Assembly: GCF_022230955.1 (NCBI RefSeq)
Contig: NZ_JAKKFI010000042.1
Span: 1-54,199 of the forward strand
Source: Micromonospora cabrerizensis
Lineage (GTDB): Bacteria > Actinomycetota > Actinomycetes > Mycobacteriales > Micromonosporaceae
Length of the DNA stretch: 54,199 nt
Direction of reading: 5' to 3'
Shown here: in pieces, positions 25,527 to 34,138 of the stretch
Numbering within the stretch: the stretch's first letter is position 1
Layout: each line of letters starts with the position of its first letter
Program-made: the position numbers and the translations under genes
The notes under the pieces: model-generated
Told to the model about the DNA's origin: nothing
The model's input: only the letters and a program-made list of their open reading frames with translations
The model's database searches: none

Positions 25527-25531
25527 AGCAT
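25526..25531 (+). promoter_or_regulatory. thrB: -10 box of thrB formed at the MITE edge
   Basis: TAGCAT ends 6 bp before the thrB GTG, giving a leaderless start. Its first T is the last base of the MITE right repeat. A weak -35-like TCGACC lies inside the element at 25501-25506, 19 bp upstream. The element therefore seems to supply part of the thrB promoter. Confidence 0.55.
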
Positions 25532-25537
25532 GAGCGC

Positions 25538-26482
25538 GTGCCGACGAACTTCACCGCCGGGCCGGTTCGCGTCCGGGTCCCCGCGACCAGCGCCAACCTG
25601 GGCCCTGGCTTCGACGCGTTGGGTCTCGCCCTCGGGCTCTACGACGACCTGGCCGCCGAGGTCTCGTCGGGTGGCGTCCGGGTGACGGTGACCGGGCAGG
25701 GTGCCGGGGAGCTGCCCGACGATGACCGGCACCTCGTGGTGCGGGCCATGCGCGCCGCCTTCGACCTGCTCGGCGCCCATCCCGAGGGGTTGAGCGTGGA
25801 GTGCGTCAACCGGATCCCCCAGGCGCGGGGGCTCGGGTCGTCGTCCGCCGCGATCGTCGCCGGGGTGTTGCTGGCCCGCGCCCTGGTCACCGACGGGGAG
25901 CACCGGCTGGACCAGGCAGGTGTGCTCCGGTTGGCCGCCGAGATCGAGGGCCATCCGGACAACGTCGCGCCCTGCCTGCTCGGCGGCTTCACGGTGGCCT
26001 GGTCCGAGCCGGCCGGCGCCCGGGCGGTGTCCCTGCCGGTCGCCGACGGGGTGCGGCCCGTTGTTTTCGTGCCGGCGGAACGCGGACTGACCGCCACCGC
26101 CCGGGCCGCGTTGCCGGCCACCGTGCCGCACGGCGACGCCGCGTTGACCGCCGGGCGGGCCGCTCTGCTGGTGCACGCGCTCACCGCCGACCCGACCCTG
26201 CTGCTGCCGGCCACCGTCGACCGGCTCCACCAGGGTTACCGCGCAGCCGGGATGCCGGCGACATCTGCCCTGGTCAACGCGTTGCGAGCGGCGGGTGTGG
26301 CGGCTGTGGTCAGTGGGGCGGGGCCGACTGTGCTGGCGCTCAGCGAGCCTCCGGCCAGCTTCCCAGCGGGAACAGACTGGCAGATCTGGCAGTTACCGAT
26401 AGACGTCAGCGGCGCGCGGGTTGCCCGGGGTAGACTTGGACACGCCGAGCGGGACCCTGTTGCCGCAGGTCGGAAGAGTTGA
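25538..26482 (+). CDS. thrB: Homoserine kinase
   Basis: A 314-residue GHMP kinase that phosphorylates homoserine with ATP, making the substrate of ThrC. The N-terminal VRVPATSANLGPGFDALGLAL and the ATP-binding loop PQARGLGSSSAA (about 94-105) are diagnostic. The C-terminal GHMP motif VVSGAGPTVLAL is present. GTG start, no Shine-Dalgarno, TAGCAT 6 bp upstream. In this genome it is separated from hom-thrC by about 5.2 kb and is followed by rho. Confidence 0.97.
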   Translation: MPTNFTAGPVRVRVPATSANLGPGFDALGLALGLYDDLAAEVSSGGVRVTVTGQGAGELPDDDRHLVVRAMRAAFDLLGAHPEGLSVECVNRIPQARGLGSSSAAIVAGVLLARALVTDGEHRLDQAGVLRLAAEIEGHPDNVAPCLLGGFTVAWSEPAGARAVSLPVADGVRPVVFVPAERGLTATARAALPATVPHGDAALTAGRAALLVHALTADPTLLLPATVDRLHQGYRAAGMPATSALVNALRAAGVAAVVSGAGPTVLALSEPPASFPAGTDWQIWQLPIDVSGARVARGRLGHAERDPVAAGRKS

Positions 26483-26779
26483 TTACGCTCTAGACCTAGC
26501 ACAGCCGCGAAGCACGCGATCTCCTGCGGGGCGGCGCACCCCCGAAGCTCTCGGCGGTCAGCCCGTCTACCCCTGCCAAAGGCCCACGCCGCACCGCAGT
26601 TTCCACAGGTCGCCGCAGACGGCGAGACCTGCTCACCGACGTTGGTGAGTCGGGATACCGACCGGCTGCTGTGTCACAGACTCCCGCGACGCGTCCTTGC
26701 GAGGCGGGTGCACCGAGGCCGCCCGGCCACCTGAGCTCCGACTCCGGGCAGCCCCGGCCTTATCGAGGGAAGGAATCCA
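26483..26779 (+). promoter_or_regulatory. Long rho leader region
   Basis: 297 bp between thrB and rho without a convincing gene. TAGACC at 26491-26496 and TAGACT at 26431-26436 (inside thrB) are -10-like, so a rho mRNA would carry a leader of up to 280-340 nt. The leader is rich in unpaired-looking C-containing stretches, which fits autogenous Rho-dependent attenuation known in other bacteria. That link is inference. GAGGGAAGGA just before the TTG start is the ribosome-binding site. Confidence 0.45.
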
Positions 26780-28939
26780 TTGAGCGACACCACCGACGTG
26801 ACGTCGGATGTTTCCAACGTCGCTGGCGATGCCACCGCCGCCGCTCCCGCCCGTCGTCGGCGTAGCGGCACCGGTCTGTCGGCGATGCTGCTGCCAGAGC
26901 TGCAGAGCCTGGCTGCGTCGCTCGGCATCTCCGGCACGGCTCGCATGCGCAAGGGCGAGCTGATCGCCGCGATTTCCGAGCGGCAGGGCGGCAACGCCGC
27001 CGGGACCCCTCGACCACGGGCCGAGGTCGCGGCCGCGGCCGCTCCGACCCGTGAGGGGGTGCGCGCCGAGGTGCGGGAGACCGCCGACCGGCCGGCGGCC
27101 GAGGGGCGCAGCGCCGAGCAGGCGCCCGCCGAGCCGGCCGCCGAGACCGAAGGTCGCACTCGCACCCGGCGGAGCCGGACCGCAGCAGCGGAAACCCGTC
27201 CGACCGAGGCGCGTCCCGCTGAGGCGCGTCCGACCGAGGCCCGCACCGAAGAGGCGCGTACCGAAGAGGCTGGCGCCGGCGAGCGGACCGACCGCGGCGA
27301 GAATCGCCGGGACCGGGCTGAGCGTCCGGAGCGTGCCGACCGGGGCGAGCGTGCCGAGCGGAGCGACCGGGGCGAGCGTGCCGAGCGGAGCGACCGGGGC
27401 GAGCGTGCCGACCGGGGCGAGCGTTCCGAGCGTTCCGACCGGGGCGAGCGCAACGACCGGGGCGAGCGTGCCGAGCGGGGCGAGCGCAACGACCGGGGCG
27501 ACCGTGCCGACCGGGGCGAGCGCAACGACCGCGCGGAGCGTTCCGAGCGGGGCGAGCGTGCCGAGCGCAACGATCGTCCGGAGCGCAACGAGCGCGCCGA
27601 CCGCAACGACCGCGGTGACCGCAACGACCGTGGTCAGCGTGTCGAGCGGGTCGAGCGGGACAGCGACGACGACGACGGCGAGGGTGGCGGCCGGCGCGGC
27701 CGGCGCAGCCGTTTCCGGGACCGTCGTCGCGGGCGTGGTGAGCGCACCGAGACCGGTGCCGACACCGGTGGGCGCGAGCCGCAGGTCAGCGAGGACGACG
27801 TTCTCGTCCCGGTGGCCGGCATCATCGACGTGCTCGACAACTACGCGTTCGTGCGGACCACCGGCTACCTGGCCGGCCCGAACGACGTCTACGTCTCGAT
27901 GTCCCAGATCAAGAAGTACGGCCTGCGCCGCGGTGACGCGATCACCGGTGCGGTGCGGGCGGCCCGCGAGGGCGGCAACAGCGGTGACCAGCGGCGCGAC
28001 AAGTACAACCCGCTGATGCGGCTGGACACGATCAACGGGATGGAGCCCGAGGAGGCCCGGCGTCGACCGGAGTTCTACAAGCTCACCCCGCTCTACCCCC
28101 AGGAGCGCCTGCGCCTGGAGACCGAGCCGCACATCCTGACCACTCGGGTCATCGACCTGGTCATGCCGATCGGCAAGGGCCAGCGGGCACTCATCCAGTC
28201 GCCGCCCAAGGCGGGTAAGACGATGGTGCTGCAGGCGATCGCGAACGCGATCACCCGCAACAACCCGGAGTGCCACCTGATGGTGGTGCTGGTGGACGAG
28301 CGGCCTGAAGAGGTCACCGACATGCAGCGGTCGATCAAGGGCGAGGTCATCGCGGCCACGTTCGACCGTCCGCCGCAGGACCACACCACGGTGGCCGAGC
28401 TGGCCATCGAGCGGGCCAAGCGTCTGGTCGAGCTTGGACACGACGTGGTCGTGCTGCTCGACTCGGTGACCCGGCTCGGTCGGTCGTACAACCTGGCTGC
28501 TCCGGCCAGTGGCCGGATCATGTCGGGTGGTATCGACTCCACCGCCCTGTACCCGCCGAAGCGCTTCCTCGGCGCGGCCCGCAACATCGAGAACGGCGGG
28601 TCGTTGACCATCATCGCCACGGCGCTGGTGGAGACCGGTTCCATGGCGGACACGGTCATCTTCGAGGAGTTCAAGGGCACCGGTAACGCGGAGCTGAAGC
28701 TGGACCGGAAGATCGCCGACAAGCGGACCTTCCCGGCCATCGACATCAACCCGTCCGGTACGCGTAAGGAAGAGGTCCTGCTCGCACCCGAAGAGCTGGC
28801 CATCATCCACAAGCTCCGGAAGGTGCTGCACTCGCTGGACTCGCAGGCGGCGATGGATCTCCTGCTGGACCGGCTCAAGCAGTCCCGCACCAACATCGAG
28901 TTCCTGATGCAGATCGCGAAGTCGACGCCGGGGGAGTAA
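26780..28939 (+). CDS. rho: Transcription termination factor Rho, with extended N-terminus
   Basis: A 719-residue hexameric RNA helicase/ATPase; E. coli Rho has 419. An N-terminal Rho_N helix bundle (about 33-75; MLLPELQSLAASLGI) is followed by a 250-residue low-complexity insert of Arg, Asp, Glu, Gly and Asn, made of DRGERAER-type repeats. Next is the RNA-binding cold-shock-like domain (about 345-400; GIIDVLDNYAFVR) and the ATPase with Walker A PPKAGKTM (about 473-480) and Walker B VVVLLDSVTRLGRSYN. Long basic or acidic inserts are typical of actinobacterial Rho and add RNA contacts. It starts with the rare TTG codon behind a strong GAGGGAAGGA. The insert DNA is repetitive (about 27,340-27,640). 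Confidence 0.97.
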   Translation: MSDTTDVTSDVSNVAGDATAAAPARRRRSGTGLSAMLLPELQSLAASLGISGTARMRKGELIAAISERQGGNAAGTPRPRAEVAAAAAPTREGVRAEVRETADRPAAEGRSAEQAPAEPAAETEGRTRTRRSRTAAAETRPTEARPAEARPTEARTEEARTEEAGAGERTDRGENRRDRAERPERADRGERAERSDRGERAERSDRGERADRGERSERSDRGERNDRGERAERGERNDRGDRADRGERNDRAERSERGERAERNDRPERNERADRNDRGDRNDRGQRVERVERDSDDDDGEGGGRRGRRSRFRDRRRGRGERTETGADTGGREPQVSEDDVLVPVAGIIDVLDNYAFVRTTGYLAGPNDVYVSMSQIKKYGLRRGDAITGAVRAAREGGNSGDQRRDKYNPLMRLDTINGMEPEEARRRPEFYKLTPLYPQERLRLETEPHILTTRVIDLVMPIGKGQRALIQSPPKAGKTMVLQAIANAITRNNPECHLMVVLVDERPEEVTDMQRSIKGEVIAATFDRPPQDHTTVAELAIERAKRLVELGHDVVVLLDSVTRLGRSYNLAAPASGRIMSGGIDSTALYPPKRFLGAARNIENGGSLTIIATALVETGSMADTVIFEEFKGTGNAELKLDRKIADKRTFPAIDINPSGTRKEEVLLAPEELAIIHKLRKVLHSLDSQAAMDLLLDRLKQSRTNIEFLMQIAKSTPGE
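27300..27640 (+). repeat. Degenerate in-gene repeats encoding the Rho RDGE insert
   Basis: GACCGGGGCGAGCGTGCC-like units recur in frame with variations, many at 27-bp or 18-bp spacing, coding for DRGERA(E/D)R-type peptides. The repeats keep the reading frame and could expand or contract by slippage. Flanking rho sequence is not repetitive. Confidence 0.75.
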
Positions 28940-28954
28940 CCATCCCCGGGTGAG

Positions 28955-28991
28955 ACGAGGGGGCACGACCACACCGGTCGTGCCCCTTCGT
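28955..28991 (+). terminator. Terminator after rho
   Basis: An 11-bp perfect stem (28960-28970 with 28976-28986), extended to about 16 bp with one G-U pair by ACGA and TCGT at the base, 5-base loop. It begins 15 bp past the rho stop. Confidence 0.88.
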
Positions 28992-29082
28992 CATGTCCCC
29001 GGGACCGCAGTTGGTGGAATTTTCCTTCGGTTCAGTCGACAGGTATTGAAACTTCTATTCATAGCCGGGTTGACTGTCGTCC

Positions 29083-32000
29083 ATGCGTACCCGCAGACGA
29101 TCCGCCCGCCGCACCGGCGTCCTGCTGCTGACGCCGCTGCTCGCCCTGGCCCTGTCGCCACCGGCCACTGCCGCACCCACCAGCGCACCGCCCGCCGTCG
29201 CCGCACCCTCCGTGGCCTCGCCCACCATCGCGGAGGACGCGCCTCCCGCGTCCTCCCGCCCGGCCGGCTCGGTCAGCCTGGCCGCCGCCCCGACAGCCGC
29301 GACCGCCGGCGCTGGTGGTCTGGAGCCGGCCGGCGGGCTGGAGACCACGAAGGCCACCCGGCCGGTCGCCCCGGGCGTGCAACTGACGTCCTTCGACCGG
29401 TACGACGCCGAGGGCTGGCTGCGCGCCGACGCGCTCACCACCGACCTCGCCGGCGGCTCCACCGTCGACTACGTCAACTCCGGCGCGGTCAGCCGGGCCG
29501 AGCCGCTGCGGAAGGCGGTGGACCAGTCGCACGCGGTGGCCGCGGTCAACGGCGACTTCTTCGACATCAACAACTCCGGTGCCGCCCAGGGCGTCGGCAT
29601 CCGGGACGGCGAGCTGATCCAGTCGGGGGTCAGCGGTCACCGCAACGCGGTGGCGGTCACCACGAACGGGCTCGGCCGGGTGATCGAGGTGAACTTCGAC
29701 GGCAGCGCCACCCTGCCCACCGGGCCGGTCCCGCTGACCCAGTTCAACAACCTGGTGCAGGCCGACGGCATCGGTGCCTTCACCGAGCTGTGGGGGACGT
29801 ACTCCCGGGAGCGTGCCGTGGAGGGCGCGGCCCGGGTGGTCGAGGTGACCGTCACCGGCGGTCGGGTGGCCGCGGTGGGCAGTGTGGCCGGTAGCGGCCC
29901 GATCGTCGCAGGCAGCACCGTGCTGCTCGGCCGCGACCTCGGCGCGGACGCGCTGGCCGGCCTGCGCCCCGGTGACCCGGTGGCGGTGGCCTGGCGACCG
30001 AAACCCTCCGACGGCAGCGCCCTGCACGCGGCGATCGGAGGCAGCAACGTCCTGGTCCGCGACGGCGTCGTGCAGAGCATCGCCGATCCGACCCTCGCTC
30101 CCCGCACCGCGGTCGGGTTCAGTGCCGACGGGCAAAAAATGATCATGCTGACGGTGGACGGCCGCCAGGTCGACAGCCGCGGCGTGACGCAGACCGAGAT
30201 GGGCCGGATGATGGCCGAGCTGGGTGCCCACCACGCGCTCAACCTGGACGGCGGCGGATCGTCCACGCTGCTGGCCCGCGAACCGGGCGCGCCCGCCGTG
30301 CAACTGGAGAACGGCCCCTCCGACGGCAGCGAACGGGCCGTGCCCAACGGCCTGGCCATCTACGCGCCGAAGGGCAGCGGGCGACTCACCGGCTACTGGG
30401 TCGAGACGGCCAGCGATCCCACCGCCGCCCCGGGCGTCTCACCGGTGCGGGGTGGGCGGCCCGACCGGGTCTTCCCGGGGCTCACCCGGACCCTCACCGC
30501 ATCCGGCTACGACGAGACGTACGGCCCGGCGGCCGGCGCCCCCACCTGGCGGGCGACCCCGGCGGCACGCGGCCGGGTCGACCGTGACGGCGTGTTCCAC
30601 GCCGGCGCGCCGGGGGCCAGCACGGTCACCGCCGCACGGGGCCGGGTCGCGGGCTCGCTGAACCTCACCGTGCTCGGCCCGCTGGCCCGGATCGGCACCA
30701 CCGCGCCGCGGGTCGGACTGACCGGACGGGACGGTAACGCCCTGGTCGGCGTGGTCGGTTACGACGCCGAAGGCAACACCGCGCCGATCGAGCCGGCCGA
30801 CCTCACCCTCGACTACGACCGGGACCTGCTGCGGATCACCCCCACCGGGGACGGCAACCTGTCCGTCGCCGCGCTGCGGGACACCGGCTCGGCCCTGGTG
30901 ACCGTTCACGTCGGACGCACGAGCGCGGTCCTGCCGGTCACCGTCGGGCTGACCGACGTGCCGGTCGCCGGCTTCGACGACGCCGCGTCCTGGCGCTTCA
31001 GCCAGGCCCGCGCCAGCGGGTCGGTCGCGCCGGCGCCGGGCCACACCGGCACCGGCCTGCGCATGTCGTACGACTTCGGCCAGTCCACCGGCACGCGGGC
31101 CGCGTACGCCGACCCGCCCGCCTGGATCGAGGTGCCCGGTCAGCCGCAGGCCTTCGGGATGTGGATCCACGGCAACGGCACCGGGGAGTGGCCCAGCCTG
31201 CACCTGCACGACGCCCAGGACACCCAGCACGTGCTGCGTGGCCCGCTGATCACCTGGACCGGCTGGCGGTACGTGGAGTTCGCGGTGCCGGCCGGGGTGC
31301 AGTACCCGGTGCGGGTACGCCGCTTCTACGTGGCCGAGACCAACGCCGCGGCGCAGTACACCAGCGAGGTGATCATCGACGACCTGGTGGCGAAGGTGCC
31401 CCCGACGGTCGACGTGCCGGAGGTGGCCCCGCGTACCGATCGGGTGGTGGTCCGCGACGGCACGGTGGACGGCGCGCCGTGGCGGTTCGCGGTGCTCTCC
31501 GACGCCCAGTTCGTCGCGGCCGACCCGGACAGCGACCTGGTCGCCCAGGCCCGGCGGACGTTGCGCGAGGTGCGGGCGGCCCGGCCGGACTTCCTGCTGA
31601 TCAACGGCGACTTCGTGGACACCGCCTACCCGGCCGACTTCGCGCTGGCCCGGCGGATCCTCGACGAGGAGCTGGGCGACGCCCTGCCCTGGTACTACGT
31701 GCCCGGCAACCACGAGATCATGGGTGCCCCGATCAGCAACTTCGCGGCCGCGTTCGGTGCCACCTCCCGGGTGTTCGACCACAACGGCACCCGGTTCGTC
31801 ACCCTGAACTCGTCCACCGGGACGCTGCGCGGCGGCGGCTTCGACCAGGTGCGGATGCTCCGCGAGACGCTGGACGCGGCGGCCACCGACCGGCGTGTGG
31901 GTTCCGTCGTCGTCCTGCACCACCACCCGCCGCGCGACCCCAGCCCGGCGCAGGCCAGCCAGCTCGGCGAGCGCAAGGAGGCCGCGCTGCTGGAGCAGTG

Positions 32001-32568
32001 GCTGGCCGACTTCCAGCACCGCACCGGCAAGGGCGCGCTGTTCGTCGGCGGGCACGTCGGCACCTTCCACGCCGACCGGGTCGACGGGGTGCCGTACGTG
32101 ATCAACGGCAACGCGGGCAAGACGCCGTCGACCCCCGCCGACCAGGGCGGCTTCACCGGCTGGACGGAGTTCGGCGTGGACCCGGTGACCCCGGCCGAAG
32201 CGGACCGGGCCCGCCGTGACCCGCTCGCCGAGGGCCCGAGGTGGGTGGACGCGGAGTTCCACGCGCACACCGACCGGCTCACGGTGGCCGCCCCGTCCAG
32301 CGTCGCGGTCGGCGCCCCCGCGGCGGTCACCGCCACGGTGACCCAGCCCGGCGGGCGTACGGTCCCGGTGGCCGCCCCGGTCAGCGCCGACTGGTCGGCC
32401 TCGCCCGGGGTGCACGTCGGCTCGGCGGCCGGGGTGCGCCCGTGGCACACCGCCCGATTCGACCCGGCCACCGGAACGCTGACGGCACTGCGGCCCGGCG
32501 CACCGATCCGACTGACGGTCGAGGTCAACGGCGCCCGCGCCGAGGCCACCATCACCGTCACCGGGTGA
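29083..32568 (+). CDS. Secreted phosphodiester glycosidase / metallophosphoesterase fusion
   Basis: An 1161-residue exported protein. Residues 1-30 are a signal peptide with an RTRRRSARR basic start and ATAA cleavage region, followed by an Ala/Pro-rich linker. A NAGPA-type phosphodiester glycosidase domain spans about 95-430 (AAVNGDFFDINNSG, ALNLDGGGSSTLLAR). Ig-like and jelly-roll-like segments follow. A calcineurin-type metallophosphoesterase lies at about 800-1020 (LSDAQF, INGDFVD, VPGNHE, VVLHHHPP, GGHVG), with DAQ at the usual DxH position. A beta-rich tail closes it. Likely substrates are phosphodiester-linked glycans or teichoic-acid-like polymers; this is inference. An unusually AT-rich stretch (29,017-29,065) precedes the start and no Shine-Dalgarno is clear. 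Confidence 0.85.
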   Translation: MRTRRRSARRTGVLLLTPLLALALSPPATAAPTSAPPAVAAPSVASPTIAEDAPPASSRPAGSVSLAAAPTAATAGAGGLEPAGGLETTKATRPVAPGVQLTSFDRYDAEGWLRADALTTDLAGGSTVDYVNSGAVSRAEPLRKAVDQSHAVAAVNGDFFDINNSGAAQGVGIRDGELIQSGVSGHRNAVAVTTNGLGRVIEVNFDGSATLPTGPVPLTQFNNLVQADGIGAFTELWGTYSRERAVEGAARVVEVTVTGGRVAAVGSVAGSGPIVAGSTVLLGRDLGADALAGLRPGDPVAVAWRPKPSDGSALHAAIGGSNVLVRDGVVQSIADPTLAPRTAVGFSADGQKMIMLTVDGRQVDSRGVTQTEMGRMMAELGAHHALNLDGGGSSTLLAREPGAPAVQLENGPSDGSERAVPNGLAIYAPKGSGRLTGYWVETASDPTAAPGVSPVRGGRPDRVFPGLTRTLTASGYDETYGPAAGAPTWRATPAARGRVDRDGVFHAGAPGASTVTAARGRVAGSLNLTVLGPLARIGTTAPRVGLTGRDGNALVGVVGYDAEGNTAPIEPADLTLDYDRDLLRITPTGDGNLSVAALRDTGSALVTVHVGRTSAVLPVTVGLTDVPVAGFDDAASWRFSQARASGSVAPAPGHTGTGLRMSYDFGQSTGTRAAYADPPAWIEVPGQPQAFGMWIHGNGTGEWPSLHLHDAQDTQHVLRGPLITWTGWRYVEFAVPAGVQYPVRVRRFYVAETNAAAQYTSEVIIDDLVAKVPPTVDVPEVAPRTDRVVVRDGTVDGAPWRFAVLSDAQFVAADPDSDLVAQARRTLREVRAARPDFLLINGDFVDTAYPADFALARRILDEELGDALPWYYVPGNHEIMGAPISNFAAAFGATSRVFDHNGTRFVTLNSSTGTLRGGGFDQVRMLRETLDAAATDRRVGSVVVLHHHPPRDPSPAQASQLGERKEAALLEQWLADFQHRTGKGALFVGGHVGTFHADRVDGVPYVINGNAGKTPSTPADQGGFTGWTEFGVDPVTPAEADRARRDPLAEGPRWVDAEFHAHTDRLTVAAPSSVAVGAPAAVTATVTQPGGRTVPVAAPVSADWSASPGVHVGSAAGVRPWHTARFDPATGTLTALRPGAPIRLTVEVNGARAEATITVTG

Positions 32569-32571
32569 ACC

Positions 32572-32608
32572 GTCCGGACGGGCCCCCACGCGCGGGGCCC
32601 GTCCGGAC
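32572..32608. terminator. Bidirectional terminator between convergent genes
   Basis: A perfect 15-bp stem (32572-32586 with 32594-32608), 7-base loop, immediately between the stop of the secreted esterase-like gene (32568) and the stop of the kinase-phosphatase gene (32614). It serves both strands. Confidence 0.9.
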
Positions 32609-32613
32609 ACACC

Positions 32614-33510
32614 TCAGAAGTCGCCGTCGGCCACCTGGAAGACGGTCAGGCCGAGGGCCCGCCACATCTGGACCACCTGGACACGGTCGTCGAAGACGCC
32701 GGCCACCCGGTAACGGTCCCGGATCTCCCGGTCGTAGATCTCCCGCTTCACGATCGAGTCCTTCCGGGAGTCGCCGACGGCACGCAGGTGCAGGCCGAGG
32801 TAGGGGACCCGGACGTGGCGGGCCAGCCACGCCTCGGTGGCCGCGCGGGCGGAGGCGTCCCTCCCGGAGCAGAACACCACCCCGTACCCGGCCGCGTGCA
32901 TCGCCCGGACCGCCGCGATCACCGCCGTGTTCGGCTCGTCCTCGCCCACCCGGGTCATGTCGTACGGGCTGCGGGACACGGCCAGCGCGACGGTGCCGTC
33001 GATGTCCACCAGGACGATCTCCGGTGGCTCGGCCGACGGTGGGTGCACCGCGGCGGGGCGTCCGGTGCGGGCCTGCGGCACCGGCAACGGCAGGGTCCGC
33101 CCCTCCAGGTACCGCTCGTGCAGTCGACGGATCGCCTCGGCCCCGACCTGTTCGGCCTCCGGGCGGGCGGCGTCGCGGCGCAGGCACTCGTCCAGCGGCA
33201 CGTCGGTGAAGTCGTGCACCTCGAAGTCCGCGCCGTGACGGGCGGCCAGCTCCGCCCAGTCACGCAGCGTCCGCGAGCGCAGGTTGGTGTCGTCCACGCA
33301 GACGTCCGCCCGGGCCCGCAGCAACGCCTCGACCTGGGCCCGCTGCACGACGGTCACCTGGGCCTCGGCCCACTGCGTGAAGAGCCGCTCGCCGTGCAGC
33401 ATCCGGCGCAGGTCGTCCCGGTTGACCCGGACGACGGACGGCTGGAGCGTGCGGGCGAACGTCGTCTTGCCCGAGGCGGGCAGTCCCCGGGTGGCGATCA
33501 GGCGGGTCAT
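32614..33510 (-). CDS. T4-Pnkp-like polynucleotide kinase-phosphatase
   Basis: A 298-residue two-domain protein in the same order as phage T4 Pnkp. The N-terminal P-loop kinase has GLPASGKT (9-16), VNRDDLRRML (29-38; T4 has INRDDYRQS) and VDDTNLRSRT (72-81). The C-terminal HAD phosphatase has VLVDIDGT (166-173), SPYDMTRVGED, CSGRD and a final FDDR. T4 Pnkp heals broken RNA or DNA ends by 5' phosphorylation and 3' phosphate removal for a ligase. No ligase gene is adjacent. It is convergent with the upstream secreted protein and divergent from rpmE (276-bp gap). Confidence 0.9.
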   Translation of the reverse strand: MTRLIATRGLPASGKTTFARTLQPSVVRVNRDDLRRMLHGERLFTQWAEAQVTVVQRAQVEALLRARADVCVDDTNLRSRTLRDWAELAARHGADFEVHDFTDVPLDECLRRDAARPEAEQVGAEAIRRLHERYLEGRTLPLPVPQARTGRPAAVHPPSAEPPEIVLVDIDGTVALAVSRSPYDMTRVGEDEPNTAVIAAVRAMHAAGYGVVFCSGRDASARAATEAWLARHVRVPYLGLHLRAVGDSRKDSIVKREIYDREIRDRYRVAGVFDDRVQVVQMWRALGLTVFQVADGDF

Positions 33511-33786
33511 CGGCGTCGCACCTCCGGCTCGGCGGGCGTACCCCCGGCGGGGTACCCGGCGGCGGCCCGCCGGGTCGGCGAATGCCCCGTCGGGCGGCGG
33601 GAATGCGGATGGGGAGACACGTGTTGACGATGCCGGACGAGGTGTGTGGCCCGACTACCGGGTCGGCTCAGGCCCATGGCACACTGGTCAATCGGCCACC
33701 GGTTCCGGTTCACGCCCGAGCCCGTCGTGTACGGCGCGACGAGCGATGACGGCGACCCGGCGACCACCAACGAGAGGACCGAGGCG

Positions 33787-34011
33787 ATGAAGGCAAACAT
33801 CCACCCGGAGTACGTGACCACCGAGGTCAGCTGCTCCTGTGGCAACACGTTCACGACCCGCAGCACCGCCAAGGGCGGGGCGATCCACGCCGAGACCTGC
33901 AGCGCCTGCCACCCGTTCTACACCGGTAAGCAGCGCGTTCTCGACACCGCCGGCCGGGTCGCGAAGTTCCAGCAGAAGTACGCCAAGGTTCAGGCCAAGA
34001 AGGCCAAGTAG
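33787..34011 (+). CDS. rpmE: Ribosomal protein L31, zinc form
   Basis: A 74-residue 50S subunit protein: [20 protein letters not shown] with CSCG (residues 16-19) and CSAC (37-40), four Cys forming the zinc site of the C+ form of L31. Presence of the Cys set suggests zinc-replete expression, with a C-minus paralogue probably elsewhere under zinc control. ATG 33787 follows GAGAGG. An in-frame start at 33646 would add an unrelated tail and is rejected. The 276 bp upstream contain no gene. Confidence 0.97.
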   Translation: MKANIHPEYVTTEVSCSCGNTFTTRSTAKGGAIHAETCSACHPFYTGKQRVLDTAGRVAKFQQKYAKVQAKKAK

Positions 34012-34020
34012 TTCCACGTT

Positions 34021-34059
34021 CGGCGCCCGCGTCCGGTTTTCGACCGGACGCGGGCGCCG
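34021..34059 (+). terminator. Terminator after rpmE
   Basis: A perfect 17-bp stem (34021-34037 with 34043-34059) around TTTCG, 9 bp past the rpmE stop, followed 5 bp later by TTTT. It should isolate rpmE from prfA. Confidence 0.92.
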
Positions 34060-34138
34060 TCCGCGTTTTCCCCCGTTTCCGCCCGGCCGCCGGCCTCCCG
34101 GCTCTCCCGGCGCGCACCGTCGAAGGAGCATCCGCAGC

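Noticed and set aside
26483..26779. A short gene in the rho leader
   Set aside because: Small frames there lack a ribosome-binding site and any recognisable family, so the stretch is treated as a leader.
27300..27640. CRISPR-like or intergenic repeat
   Set aside because: The repeats are in frame inside rho and encode its charged insert.
33646..33786. N-terminal extension of L31
   Set aside because: The extra 47 residues do not resemble L31, and a ribosome-binding site precedes ATG 33787.
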